Below, piece after piece: positions 53,278-61,310 of a stretch of 64,000 nucleotides of DNA; position 1 is the first letter of the stretch, and every line of letters starts with the position of its first letter. The translations under genes were made by a program, and so were the position numbers. Source of the DNA: Mariniflexile gromovii (GTDB lineage Bacteria; Bacteroidota; Bacteroidia; Flavobacteriales; Flavobacteriaceae); assembly GCF_017814435.1 (NCBI RefSeq), contig NZ_JAGJCB010000012.1, forward strand, positions 1-64,000, given 5' to 3'. Below the pieces are notes generated by a model. That model was not told the origin of the DNA. It saw only the letters and a list, made by a program, of their open reading frames with translations, and did not search any database.

Positions 53278-53835
53278 TTACTTTTCTAAATTAGCCTTTA
53301 ATTCCAACACATACGAAACTACTTGCCAACGCTCTTCTTCTTTCAACTGGTTTGCATAGGAACCCATCGCATTTTTTCCATAATAAATAGTATGGTAAAT
53401 ACTTCCTTCATTTATTGCTCTACCTGCATCATCATAACTTGGAATACCTAATATTTTTTCGCGTTTTACTAGATTTCCTTGTCCGTCTCCTTTAGTTCCA
53501 TGACAGATACCGCAATAAATATCATATAATGCTTTTCCTCTTTCTAAATCAACTGAAAGAGAATCTAAAGGGCTTTTCAAGGTTTCTTTAGCTAACGTAT
53601 AACCCTCAGTTGAATTCTCAATATCAAAAGGTATAAAACCTCTTGCTATAGAACCTTCTGCAGGCAATTGTGCTTCAACTCCATTTTTAAAAGCAGATGA
53701 TTCGCTATAGGTTTCGTAACCTACAGACTCATACATGTTAGGCATGAATTGGTAGTTAGGTGCGGTATCCTTTTTACATGATACAGCAACTAAAACAACT
53801 GCTATTACTAATATTTTAATTAAGCTCTTCATCAT
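53278..53835 (-). CDS. actE: Alternative complex III mono-heme cytochrome ActE
   Basis: This 185-residue lipoprotein (lipobox cysteine C20) has a class I cytochrome c domain with C108-G-I-C-H112 and a likely axial methionine M157 (KNAMGSY). In ACIII, ActE sits on the periplasmic face and hands electrons to the oxidase. It starts 2 bases after ActD, so the two are coupled, and lies upstream of ActF by 22 bases. Confidence 0.95.
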   Translation of the reverse strand: MMKSLIKILVIAVVLVAVSCKKDTAPNYQFMPNMYESVGYETYSESSAFKNGVEAQLPAEGSIARGFIPFDIENSTEGYTLAKETLKSPLDSLSVDLERGKALYDIYCGICHGTKGDGQGNLVKREKILGIPSYDDAGRAINEGSIYHTIYYGKNAMGSYANQLKEEERWQVVSYVLELKANLEK

Positions 53836-53837
53836 TA

Positions 53838-54368
53838 TTAATGCGCTTTATCAATTAAATTAATCTCTACGGCTCCAGTATCTTTAAGCAAATTTTCAAG
53901 AGCTTCTTCATTACCATCAACTGCAATTTCCATTAAGAAATGATCGTCTGTTGTTCTTGGGTCTGGATTTTCAGCTTCTTTGAATGGCCACATTCTACTT
54001 CTTAAATAAAATGTAATTACCATTAAATGCGCAGCGAAAAACACCGTTAACTCAAACATAATTGGCACGAATGCTGGCATATTTTCTATATAGCTAAAAC
54101 TTGGTTTACCGCCAATATTTTGGGGCCAATCTTCAATCATGATGAAATTCATCATAACGGTTGCAACTGTTAAACCAACTAGACCATACATAAATGCTGC
54201 AATAGCTATTCGTGTAGGTGCTAATCCCATAGCTTTGTCTAGTCCATGTACTGGAAATGGTGTGTATATTTCTTCGATATGATATCTTTCTGCCTTAACC
54301 TTTTTAACAGCCGACATTAATACATCATCATCTGTATAAATAGCGTGAATAACTTTTGAAGTTTCCAT
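53838..54368 (-). CDS. actD: Alternative complex III subunit ActD (DUF3341)
   Basis: This 176-residue subunit has a soluble N-terminus with the segment ERYHIEEIYTPFPVHGLDKAMG typical of DUF3341, and two helices (about 58-77 and 97-118). It is an accessory membrane subunit of ACIII without cofactors. Spacing to its neighbours is 9 and 2 bases. Function beyond complex stability is unknown. Confidence 0.95.
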   Translation of the reverse strand: METSKVIHAIYTDDDVLMSAVKKVKAERYHIEEIYTPFPVHGLDKAMGLAPTRIAIAAFMYGLVGLTVATVMMNFIMIEDWPQNIGGKPSFSYIENMPAFVPIMFELTVFFAAHLMVITFYLRSRMWPFKEAENPDPRTTDDHFLMEIAVDGNEEALENLLKDTGAVEINLIDKAH

Positions 54369-54377
54369 TGACTATGT

Positions 54378-56108
54378 TTAGTTTATTAATTTTTTAGCTT
54401 GTCCTGACCAATCATCACGTTCTGCTCTTCCCGGGAAAGAACCTGTAATTTCGTCTAACAAATCATATTCTCTTTTTGTCATTTTGCTTACCTGAGCATA
54501 GGTATAAATACCAATACTATTTAAGACTTCTTCCATTTTTGGACCAATACCATTGATAACCTTTAAATCATCAGGCGTTTGTAATGTTGGGTCGAATTTA
54601 CCAATGCCCTGTAAAAGATTATCTAATTTCTCAGAATTATCTTGACTTGGTTTGCTTGCTGTTGTTTCTTGAGGCAACTTAAAGTTAGAAGTTCTTGCAT
54701 CTGCACCAGTTCCAACCAAACTATCACCTCTTTCTCTAATATTTTTATAACGCTCACCAGATGATTTTAAAATTGTTTTTACCTCTGCTTGCGCAATTAC
54801 TGGGAATGTTCTCGAGTATAATAAGAATAATACAAAGAAGAATCCTATAGTTCCTATAAAAATACCTATATCAACAAATGTTGGAGAGAACATAGTCCAT
54901 GAAGATGGTAAGTAATCTCTATGTAACGACGTTACGATGATTACGAAACGCTCAAACCACATTCCAATATTTACTACAATTGAGATAAAGAATGAGAACA
55001 TGATGCTTGTTCTTAACTTCTTGAACCACATAAACTGCGGAGAGAATACGTTACAAGTCATCATCGCCCAATATGCCCACCAGTAAGGACCAGTTGCTCT
55101 GTTTAAGAATGCATATTGTTCGTATTCAACACCAGAATACCATGCAATAAATAACTCTGTAATATAAGCCACACCAACAATAGAACCCGTAATCATGATT
55201 ACAATGTTCATCAACTCGATGTGTTGTACGGTAATATAATCTTCAAGGTTACACACTTTTCTCATGATGATAAGAAGTGTATTTACCATGGCGAATCCTG
55301 AGAATACCGCTCCAGCAACGAAGTATGGAGGGAAAATAGTGGTATGCCAACCTGGGATTACCGAGGTTGCGAAGTCAAATGATACAATAGTATGTACAGA
55401 AAGTACAAGTGGTGTTGCTAAACCTGCAAGTACCAAAGATACTTCTTCAAAACGTTGCCAATCTTTAGCACGACCAGACCATCCAAAACTTAAAATAGAG
55501 TATATTTTCTTTTGGAAAGGCTTAATAGCTCTATCGCGTAGCATTGCGAAATCTGGAAGTAAACCAGTCCACCAGAATACTAATGATACTGATAGGTATG
55601 TTGAAATTGCAAATACGTCCCAAAGTAACGGTGAGTTGAAGTTTACCCATAAAGAACCAAACTGATTCGGGATTGGTAATACCCAGTATCCTAACCATGG
55701 ACGACCCATGTGAATAATTGGAAATAAACCTGCCTGAACTACCGAGAAGATGGTCATCGCCTCTGCAGAACGGTTAATTGCCATTCTCCATTTTTGACGG
55801 AACAGTAAAAGTACCGCAGAAATAAGTGTTCCTGCGTGACCAATACCAACCCACCAAACGAAGTTAGTAATATCCCAGGCCCAACCTACGGTTTTATTTA
55901 AACCCCAAGTTCCAATACCTGTTGATATGGTATATAAAATACATCCAATACCCCAAAGAAAAGCTGCAAGTGAAATACCAAAAACTATCCACCATTGTTT
56001 GTTTGCTTTTCCTTCTACTGGCTTAGCCACATCCACAGTAACGTCGTGGTATGATTTTTCGCCTGTAACTAAGGGTCTTCTAATAGGTGCTTCGTAATGA
56101 GACGCCAT
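54378..56108 (-). CDS. actC: Alternative complex III subunit ActC (NrfD-like) with C-terminal HhH extension
   Basis: This 576-residue NrfD/PsrC-type membrane subunit has about ten helices in residues 40-440 and includes the quinol-binding region of ACIII (NFVWWVGIGHAGTLISAVLLL). Beyond residue about 450 comes a soluble linker and a C-terminal helix-hairpin-helix domain (about 505-576): DDLKVINGIGPKMEEVLNSI and FPGRAERDDWSGQAKKL. Domains of this type are fused to other proteins such as NuoE-like subunits and L21. The extension would face the cytoplasm. An 8-base repeat lies in its leader. Confidence 0.94.
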   Translation of the reverse strand: MASHYEAPIRRPLVTGEKSYHDVTVDVAKPVEGKANKQWWIVFGISLAAFLWGIGCILYTISTGIGTWGLNKTVGWAWDITNFVWWVGIGHAGTLISAVLLLFRQKWRMAINRSAEAMTIFSVVQAGLFPIIHMGRPWLGYWVLPIPNQFGSLWVNFNSPLLWDVFAISTYLSVSLVFWWTGLLPDFAMLRDRAIKPFQKKIYSILSFGWSGRAKDWQRFEEVSLVLAGLATPLVLSVHTIVSFDFATSVIPGWHTTIFPPYFVAGAVFSGFAMVNTLLIIMRKVCNLEDYITVQHIELMNIVIMITGSIVGVAYITELFIAWYSGVEYEQYAFLNRATGPYWWAYWAMMTCNVFSPQFMWFKKLRTSIMFSFFISIVVNIGMWFERFVIIVTSLHRDYLPSSWTMFSPTFVDIGIFIGTIGFFFVLFLLYSRTFPVIAQAEVKTILKSSGERYKNIRERGDSLVGTGADARTSNFKLPQETTASKPSQDNSEKLDNLLQGIGKFDPTLQTPDDLKVINGIGPKMEEVLNSIGIYTYAQVSKMTKREYDLLDEITGSFPGRAERDDWSGQAKKLIN

Positions 56109-56116
56109 TTCTTAAT

Positions 56117-56156
56117 TGTTTATTTGTTTATTTGTTTAAGCGTTTATTTGTTTAAA
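56117..56156. repeat. TGTTTATT octamer repeat upstream of actC
   Basis: Five adjacent 8-base units (TGTTTATT, TGTTTATT, TGTTTAAG, CGTTTATT, TGTTTAAA) lie in the 95-base actB-actC gap, 9 bases before the actC ATG. Such tracts can change length by slippage. Confidence 0.6.
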
Positions 56157-56203
56157 AGACACATTGCTTTTTAAACTTTTTACTTTCAAACTCTTTACTT
56201 GAT

Positions 56204-59200
56204 TTATGCTTCAGTTGTATTTCTCACTTTTGTTTGATACATCACGTTTGGTTTAACCCCTACATGCTCTAACAAGTGGTACATACGTTTATCTTCTTTA
56301 AGTTTTGCAACTTGACTTTCTTTATCGTTGATGTCTCCAAAAACCATAGCGCCACTTCCACAAGCTGCAGAACATGCTGTTTGGAATTCTCCATCTTTAA
56401 TTTCACGTCCATCACGCTTAGCATCAAGAATTGTTTTTTGTGTTTTTTGAATACACATAGAACATTTTTCCATAACACCACGAGAACGTACTACAACATC
56501 TGGATTCAATACCATACGACCTAAATCGTCATTCATATGATAATCAAACTCATCATTGCCATTGTACAAGAACCAGTTGAAACGACGTACTTTATAAGGA
56601 CAGTTGTTTGCACAATATCTAGTACCTACGCAACGGTTGTAAGCCATGTGGTTTTGACCTTGGCGACCATGAGAAGTTGCTGCCACAGGACATACAGTTT
56701 CACAAGGCGCATGGTTACAGTGCTGACACATTACTGGTTGGAATGCTACTTGTGGGTTTACAGAAGCATTTTCCATTTCACCAAATTCGCTTAACGAACT
56801 TCCTAATCCAGAAATATTATCTTTTTTCTCGTTATCACCTTCAAAAGATTCTTCAGATGAATAATATCTATCGATACGTAACCAATGCATATCACGGCTA
56901 CGACGCACTTCTGTTTTACCAACTACCGGTACATTATTTTCAGCGTGACAAGCAATAACACAAGCCCCACATCCTGTACAAGCATTTAAGTCGATTGACA
57001 GATTGAAATGATGCCCTATAGAGCGATCAAATTCATCCCATAAATCTACCTCTGGAGATGTTACTGGAGTTTCTTTATGGTTTAAAGATACTACAGGAAC
57101 TGCATTCCAATGTTTTTTATCTTTGGTATTGAAGATTTCTAAAGACGTTTCTTTAATGATATCGCCACGACCCATTAAGGTATTATGTAACTGTACCGAT
57201 GCAAATTCATGCTCACCAGCTGCAGCCTCAATAGTAACGTTTTGTACCGTGTTAAAATCTTTATATAATGCATAGGCATTCACACCTGTTTGCATTTCTT
57301 CTTTTAATCCTTTAGTTTTTCCGTAACCAAACGCTAAACCAACGGAGCCTTTAGCTTGCCCTGGTTGAATCATTACTGGAGCTGTAATAGTGGTTCCGTT
57401 TACAGAAACTTTAGCATAACTACCATTTAAGGCACCGTTAGCAACGTGCTTATTCATTAAACCTAATGCATCAGCATCAGCTTTTGAAATGGTTAAATAG
57501 TTATCCCAAGATGTTCTTGTAATGGGGTCTGGAAACTCTTGTAACCATGGGTTATTGGCTTGTTGCCCATCACCCATACCTACTTTGGTATATAATGTTA
57601 ATTCTAAACCTGATTTTTTAGCTGAAGCAGTTAAAGCACTAGCAGCATTTCCTGAAGGCACGTCTGCTGATGTTTCAGCATCCGATGTATTTTCAGTTTC
57701 AGTAGCAATGGCTCCAACATAAACACCATCATGTAGTGCTTGATTGAATGAACTACCACCTAAAATACTGGTTCCCCAGGTTTCTTTAATATAATCGTGG
57801 TAAGAAACATCGCTTCCGTTCCATTTTAATAAAGCCTCTTGAAATTGTCTGGTTTTGAATAACGGACGAATAGTTGGCTGTGTTAAAGCATAATGTCCCT
57901 TTTTCAATTCAACATCGCCCCAAGATTCTAGATAATGAGGTGCTGCTGCAACGTATTGGGTTTCTGATGCGGTTTCATCAACTTTCATTGAGAACGCAAT
58001 AGATAATTCTGTTTTCTTTAATCCTGCTACAAAATCTGAAGCATTAGGCAACGTGTAAACTGGATTTACGCCACTCATAATAATGGCTCCAATTTTACCT
58101 GCCTTCATATCAGCAACTAAATTTAAAACCGCTTTATCATTACCTTGTCTTGTTTTAATAGGTGTTTTTGGATCGAAAGCTTTACTGCCTAAAAATTCAT
58201 TAATTTCAAAAACAACAGTTTGTGCATTTACATCTTGAATTCCAGTAACTACAACTCCTTCGCTTCCTGCTTTCTTTAATTGAGCTGCTGCTTTTTTAAC
58301 GGCTTCTTCAATATGTGATGGTAAACTTCCTGAAACAGAACCACCAACCACATAACTATATAATTTAGCTAAAGCTATTTTTTGTTCACTTGGTGTTAAT
58401 GGCACACGCTTATCAGCATTCGCACCAGTTAAAGACATATTAGACTCAAACTGAATGTGACGCGACATTTCACCGTTTTGTGGGATTTTGTTTTTTGAGT
58501 AACCAGAATCAAAACCACCACCTTGCCAATCGCCTAAGAAATCGGCACCAACAGAAACGATGGTCATGGCATTAGAGAAATCGTAATTAGCTAAACCACG
58601 CTCTCCATATTTTGCTTGGTAGGCATCCAACGCGGCCGATTCTGAAACAGCATCATATACAACGTGGCGAACATTACCATATTTTTCTTTAAACTCAGAA
58701 ATCAACTTACTTGTAGAAGGACTTGCGAATGTTTGCGTAAGTAACACAATTTCTTTTCCAGCTACTTTTAAATCGGTTAATTTTTGATTGGTTTCTTTAT
58801 CAAATGTACTCCAAGAAATAGAAGTGCCTCCTTTTTTAGGCCCTTGAACTCTTAAACTATCGTACAATCCTAAAACCGAAGCATTAACTCTAGCATTAGC
58901 TGTTCCATTAACAGCTGCTAAAGTGTTATTTTCAATTTTAATGGGACGACCTTCACGCGTTTTAACTAAAACACTAGCAAAATCAAATCCGTCTGCAATA
59001 GTTGTTGCATAGTAGTTAGCAACTCCAGGAATAATTTCTTGAGGTTGTACTACATAAGGAATAGATTTAACAACAGGTCCTTCACAAGCAGCTAAAGATG
59101 CTGCAGCTGTACTAAACCCTACATATTTTAAGAAATCGCGACGTGTAGTAGAACTTGCTTCCAATGCATCTTTATCACCTAAAAATTCATCAGCAGGAAT

Positions 59201-59296
59201 TTGCTCTACAAACTCGTTTTGTTTTAGCGTCTCAACAATAGAACTATTCTCGTTTAGCTCTTCAACACTTTTCCAGTATTTCTTGTTTGATGACAT
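56204..59296 (-). CDS. actB: Alternative complex III Fe-S/molybdopterin-like subunit ActB
   Basis: This 1030-residue fusion has an N-terminal TAT-variant signal region (TTRRDFLKYVGFSTAAASLAAC, about 51-72) whose cysteine may be lipidated, a molybdopterin oxidoreductase-like domain (about 80-730) that in ACIII has no cofactor, and a C-terminal ferredoxin-like domain (about 760-1000) with four cubane motifs: CTGCGACVIACHAENNVP, CQHCNHAPCETVCP, CVGTRYCANNCPY, and CSMC ... CSAACGSGAMVF. It passes electrons within the complex toward the hemes. Fe-S delivery may use the Nfu protein encoded at 6691. Confidence 0.96.
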   Translation of the reverse strand: MSSNKKYWKSVEELNENSSIVETLKQNEFVEQIPADEFLGDKDALEASSTTRRDFLKYVGFSTAAASLAACEGPVVKSIPYVVQPQEIIPGVANYYATTIADGFDFASVLVKTREGRPIKIENNTLAAVNGTANARVNASVLGLYDSLRVQGPKKGGTSISWSTFDKETNQKLTDLKVAGKEIVLLTQTFASPSTSKLISEFKEKYGNVRHVVYDAVSESAALDAYQAKYGERGLANYDFSNAMTIVSVGADFLGDWQGGGFDSGYSKNKIPQNGEMSRHIQFESNMSLTGANADKRVPLTPSEQKIALAKLYSYVVGGSVSGSLPSHIEEAVKKAAAQLKKAGSEGVVVTGIQDVNAQTVVFEINEFLGSKAFDPKTPIKTRQGNDKAVLNLVADMKAGKIGAIIMSGVNPVYTLPNASDFVAGLKKTELSIAFSMKVDETASETQYVAAAPHYLESWGDVELKKGHYALTQPTIRPLFKTRQFQEALLKWNGSDVSYHDYIKETWGTSILGGSSFNQALHDGVYVGAIATETENTSDAETSADVPSGNAASALTASAKKSGLELTLYTKVGMGDGQQANNPWLQEFPDPITRTSWDNYLTISKADADALGLMNKHVANGALNGSYAKVSVNGTTITAPVMIQPGQAKGSVGLAFGYGKTKGLKEEMQTGVNAYALYKDFNTVQNVTIEAAAGEHEFASVQLHNTLMGRGDIIKETSLEIFNTKDKKHWNAVPVVSLNHKETPVTSPEVDLWDEFDRSIGHHFNLSIDLNACTGCGACVIACHAENNVPVVGKTEVRRSRDMHWLRIDRYYSSEESFEGDNEKKDNISGLGSSLSEFGEMENASVNPQVAFQPVMCQHCNHAPCETVCPVAATSHGRQGQNHMAYNRCVGTRYCANNCPYKVRRFNWFLYNGNDEFDYHMNDDLGRMVLNPDVVVRSRGVMEKCSMCIQKTQKTILDAKRDGREIKDGEFQTACSAACGSGAMVFGDINDKESQVAKLKEDKRMYHLLEHVGVKPNVMYQTKVRNTTEA

Positions 59297-59329
59297 ATTA
59301 TATAATTGAATTACTTCTTATTAAATTTA

Positions 59330-60625
59330 TTAATAGTGGCATTTACCACATTCTAAACCACCCATTTGAGCAGCAGTCAACTTGTCTACACCATACTTTT
59401 TAGATAATTCTTCATGAATTTTAGTATAGTAAGCATTATCTTTTACGTTAACATCGGTAGTTCTATGACACTCAATACACCAACCCATAGTTAAAGGTGC
59501 ATGTTGAGAAACCACTTCCATTTCTTCAATCGGGCCGTGACATGTTTGACATTCAACACCAGCAACAGTTACGTGTTGTGAGTGGTTAAAGTAAACGAAA
59601 TCTGGCAAGTTGTGAATACGAACCCATTTTACAGGTTGTGAATTCCCGGTGTATTTTTGTTCAGCATCATCCCAACCAGCTGCTTTGTATAGTTTTTTAA
59701 TTTCACCATCATAGAATTCTTTAGAATGTTCTGGAGTTGTTTCTCCATTGTATTCATAAATTGATTTATGACAGTTCATACAAACATTTAAAGATGGAAT
59801 TCCTGAAGTTTTACTTGTTCTTGCAGAAGAGTGACAGTATTTACAATCGATACCGTTATCACCAGCATGAATTTTATGTGAAAAGTGAATTGGTTGCACT
59901 GGTTGGTAACCTTGATCTACACCAACTTGCATTAGATATCCATAAACAAAATAGGCGCTTGACAATAAAAAGAATATTGCAACAACCAACATTAAAAATT
60001 GGTTCTGAACAAAAGCTTTCCAAAGTGGTGTTCTTTTTGTTTCTTCTGGTAATTCTATATTTTGAGCTGAAGCAAAGCGGCGTAATGTTTTGTTTACTAA
60101 ATATAAACCTGCTGCTAGTAATATAAATAGGATTGCTAAAGCCCCTAAGATAATTTCGTTTGAAACACCTCCAGTTGAGGCTGTATTATCCGTTGCAACC
60201 GCAGCTCCACCAGCAGCTGCTGCAGGCGCTTCTGCTTTTACCTCTGCAGTATAAGCTAAGATGTTATCAATATCTTCATTTGACAATTGTGGGAAAGCAG
60301 TCATAGCCGCACCACCATACTCGTTATACACTTTGTTTCCGTAAGCGTCGCCAGACTTAACAACTCCAGCACTATTATGAACCCAATTGTAAATCCAATC
60401 TTTATCCAAACCTTGCTCATCAGCTAAACGCGCTTCCACATTTCGTAGAGCAGGCCCTGTCATTTTCTTATCTAATTGATGACATGCTGCACAATTGGCA
60501 TTAAATAATGATTTCCCTTTTGCTGGATCTCCTTGAGCGGAAAGAGCGGTTGTAAACGCTAATAAAATAATTAAGCCTAAACTAAGAATGCTTTTACTTA
60601 ATTTACGGTGAATCACCTTTCTCAT
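59330..60625 (-). CDS. actA: Alternative complex III multiheme cytochrome ActA with fused mono-heme domain
   Basis: This 431-residue protein has a signal peptide (about 1-30), a class I cytochrome c domain with CAACH at 45-49, one or two membrane helices (about 157-176 and 208-228) and a five-heme C-terminal region (CKYCH, CMNCH, CQTCH, CIECH, CGKCH). Canonical ActA has only the five-heme part, so the N-terminal domain is a fusion giving six hemes. It is the first gene of the eight-gene act-cox operon. Its promoter is suggested at 60710-60717. Confidence 0.95.
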   Translation of the reverse strand: MRKVIHRKLSKSILSLGLIILLAFTTALSAQGDPAKGKSLFNANCAACHQLDKKMTGPALRNVEARLADEQGLDKDWIYNWVHNSAGVVKSGDAYGNKVYNEYGGAAMTAFPQLSNEDIDNILAYTAEVKAEAPAAAAGGAAVATDNTASTGGVSNEIILGALAILFILLAAGLYLVNKTLRRFASAQNIELPEETKRTPLWKAFVQNQFLMLVVAIFFLLSSAYFVYGYLMQVGVDQGYQPVQPIHFSHKIHAGDNGIDCKYCHSSARTSKTSGIPSLNVCMNCHKSIYEYNGETTPEHSKEFYDGEIKKLYKAAGWDDAEQKYTGNSQPVKWVRIHNLPDFVYFNHSQHVTVAGVECQTCHGPIEEMEVVSQHAPLTMGWCIECHRTTDVNVKDNAYYTKIHEELSKKYGVDKLTAAQMGGLECGKCHY

Positions 60626-60709
60626 ATTGTTGGTTATATTAACTTCTAAACTATGGTATGACTTTTGTCATTTATTAAATGAAAAAAATACAGTTAAAAA
60701 AATCTCTCG

Positions 60710-60717
60710 CAAAAGTA
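60710..60717 (-). promoter_or_regulatory. Putative -7 element of the act-cox operon
   Basis: The leftward strand reads TACTTTTG (TAnnTTTG), 84 bases before the actA ATG. No clear -33 TTG is seen, so the long leader and the promoter are tentative. Confidence 0.45.
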
Positions 60718-60815
60718 ATATTAAAAGTCGATTTGGGAAATGTTAGAGAACTGTTAATTGGTAATTTAGAGAGATTCTAAATAATAAAAACAGCTCAAAT
60801 TAAGTTTTTAACGTA

Positions 60816-60823
60816 TACATTTG
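60816..60823 (+). promoter_or_regulatory. Putative -7 element for the SPOR-domain gene
   Basis: TACATTTG matches TAnnTTTG, 17 bases before the ATG at 60841. No -33 match is visible. Confidence 0.38.
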
Positions 60824-60840
60824 TATAAATATATTTGAAA

Positions 60841-61233
60841 ATGAAATCATTGAATTTAAAAATTAGCGCTTTAGGCATTTTAGCATTTATATCTGTTTCC
60901 AACTATTGTTTTGCTCAACAAGGAACTGTTGTTGTAAATCAGGACAAAAAAATAGCCACTTTGCTTGAGGTCAAAAAAGAAATGAACAAAAATGAACCTG
61001 ATTCTGAAAGATATAAAATACAAATTTATAATGGAAATGACAGATCGGGTGCATATACTGCTATGAAAGAATTTAGCGCATCTTTTAGCGATTGGAAATC
61101 TACCGATATTTATGAGCCACCAAACTTCAAAGTTTGGGTAGGTGATTTCAGAACAAGATTAGAAGCAGACCGCGCTTTGAAAAAAATAAAAAGCAAATTC
61201 CCTGCTGCATTTATTTTTAGACCTAAAAAATAA
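60841..61233 (+). CDS. SPOR-domain periplasmic protein
   Basis: The product is 130 or 132 residues; both ATGs at 60835 and 60841 are in frame, and the second lies at better distance from the putative -7 box. It has a signal peptide (cleavage near YCFAQ) and a SPOR domain (about 55-130; YKIQIYNGNDRSGAYTAMKEF, FKVWVGDFRTRLEADRALKKI). SPOR domains bind denuded glycan strands at the septum, so a cell-wall-associated role is likely. It is divergent from the act operon and convergent with infB. Confidence 0.88.
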   Translation: MKSLNLKISALGILAFISVSNYCFAQQGTVVVNQDKKIATLLEVKKEMNKNEPDSERYKIQIYNGNDRSGAYTAMKEFSASFSDWKSTDIYEPPNFKVWVGDFRTRLEADRALKKIKSKFPAAFIFRPKK

Positions 61234-61265
61234 AGATTCTTAGAGCGTTAGAATGTTAGAAGCAT

Positions 61266-61294
61266 AAAAAAAGCGACCAGTGGTCGCTTTTTTT
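61266..61294. terminator. Bidirectional terminator between SPOR gene and infB
   Basis: AAAAAAAGCGACCA pairs perfectly with TGGTCGCTTTTTTT, with T-runs on both strands. It lies between the convergent stops at 61233 and 61311. Confidence 0.9.
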
Positions 61295-61310
61295 ATTTCT
61301 TAAATGATGA

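Noticed and set aside
54378-54596. ActC C-terminus as a separate nuclease or DNA repair gene
   Set aside because: The frame is continuous with the membrane subunit, with no start or stop between; only an HhH domain is present, not a nuclease catalytic site.
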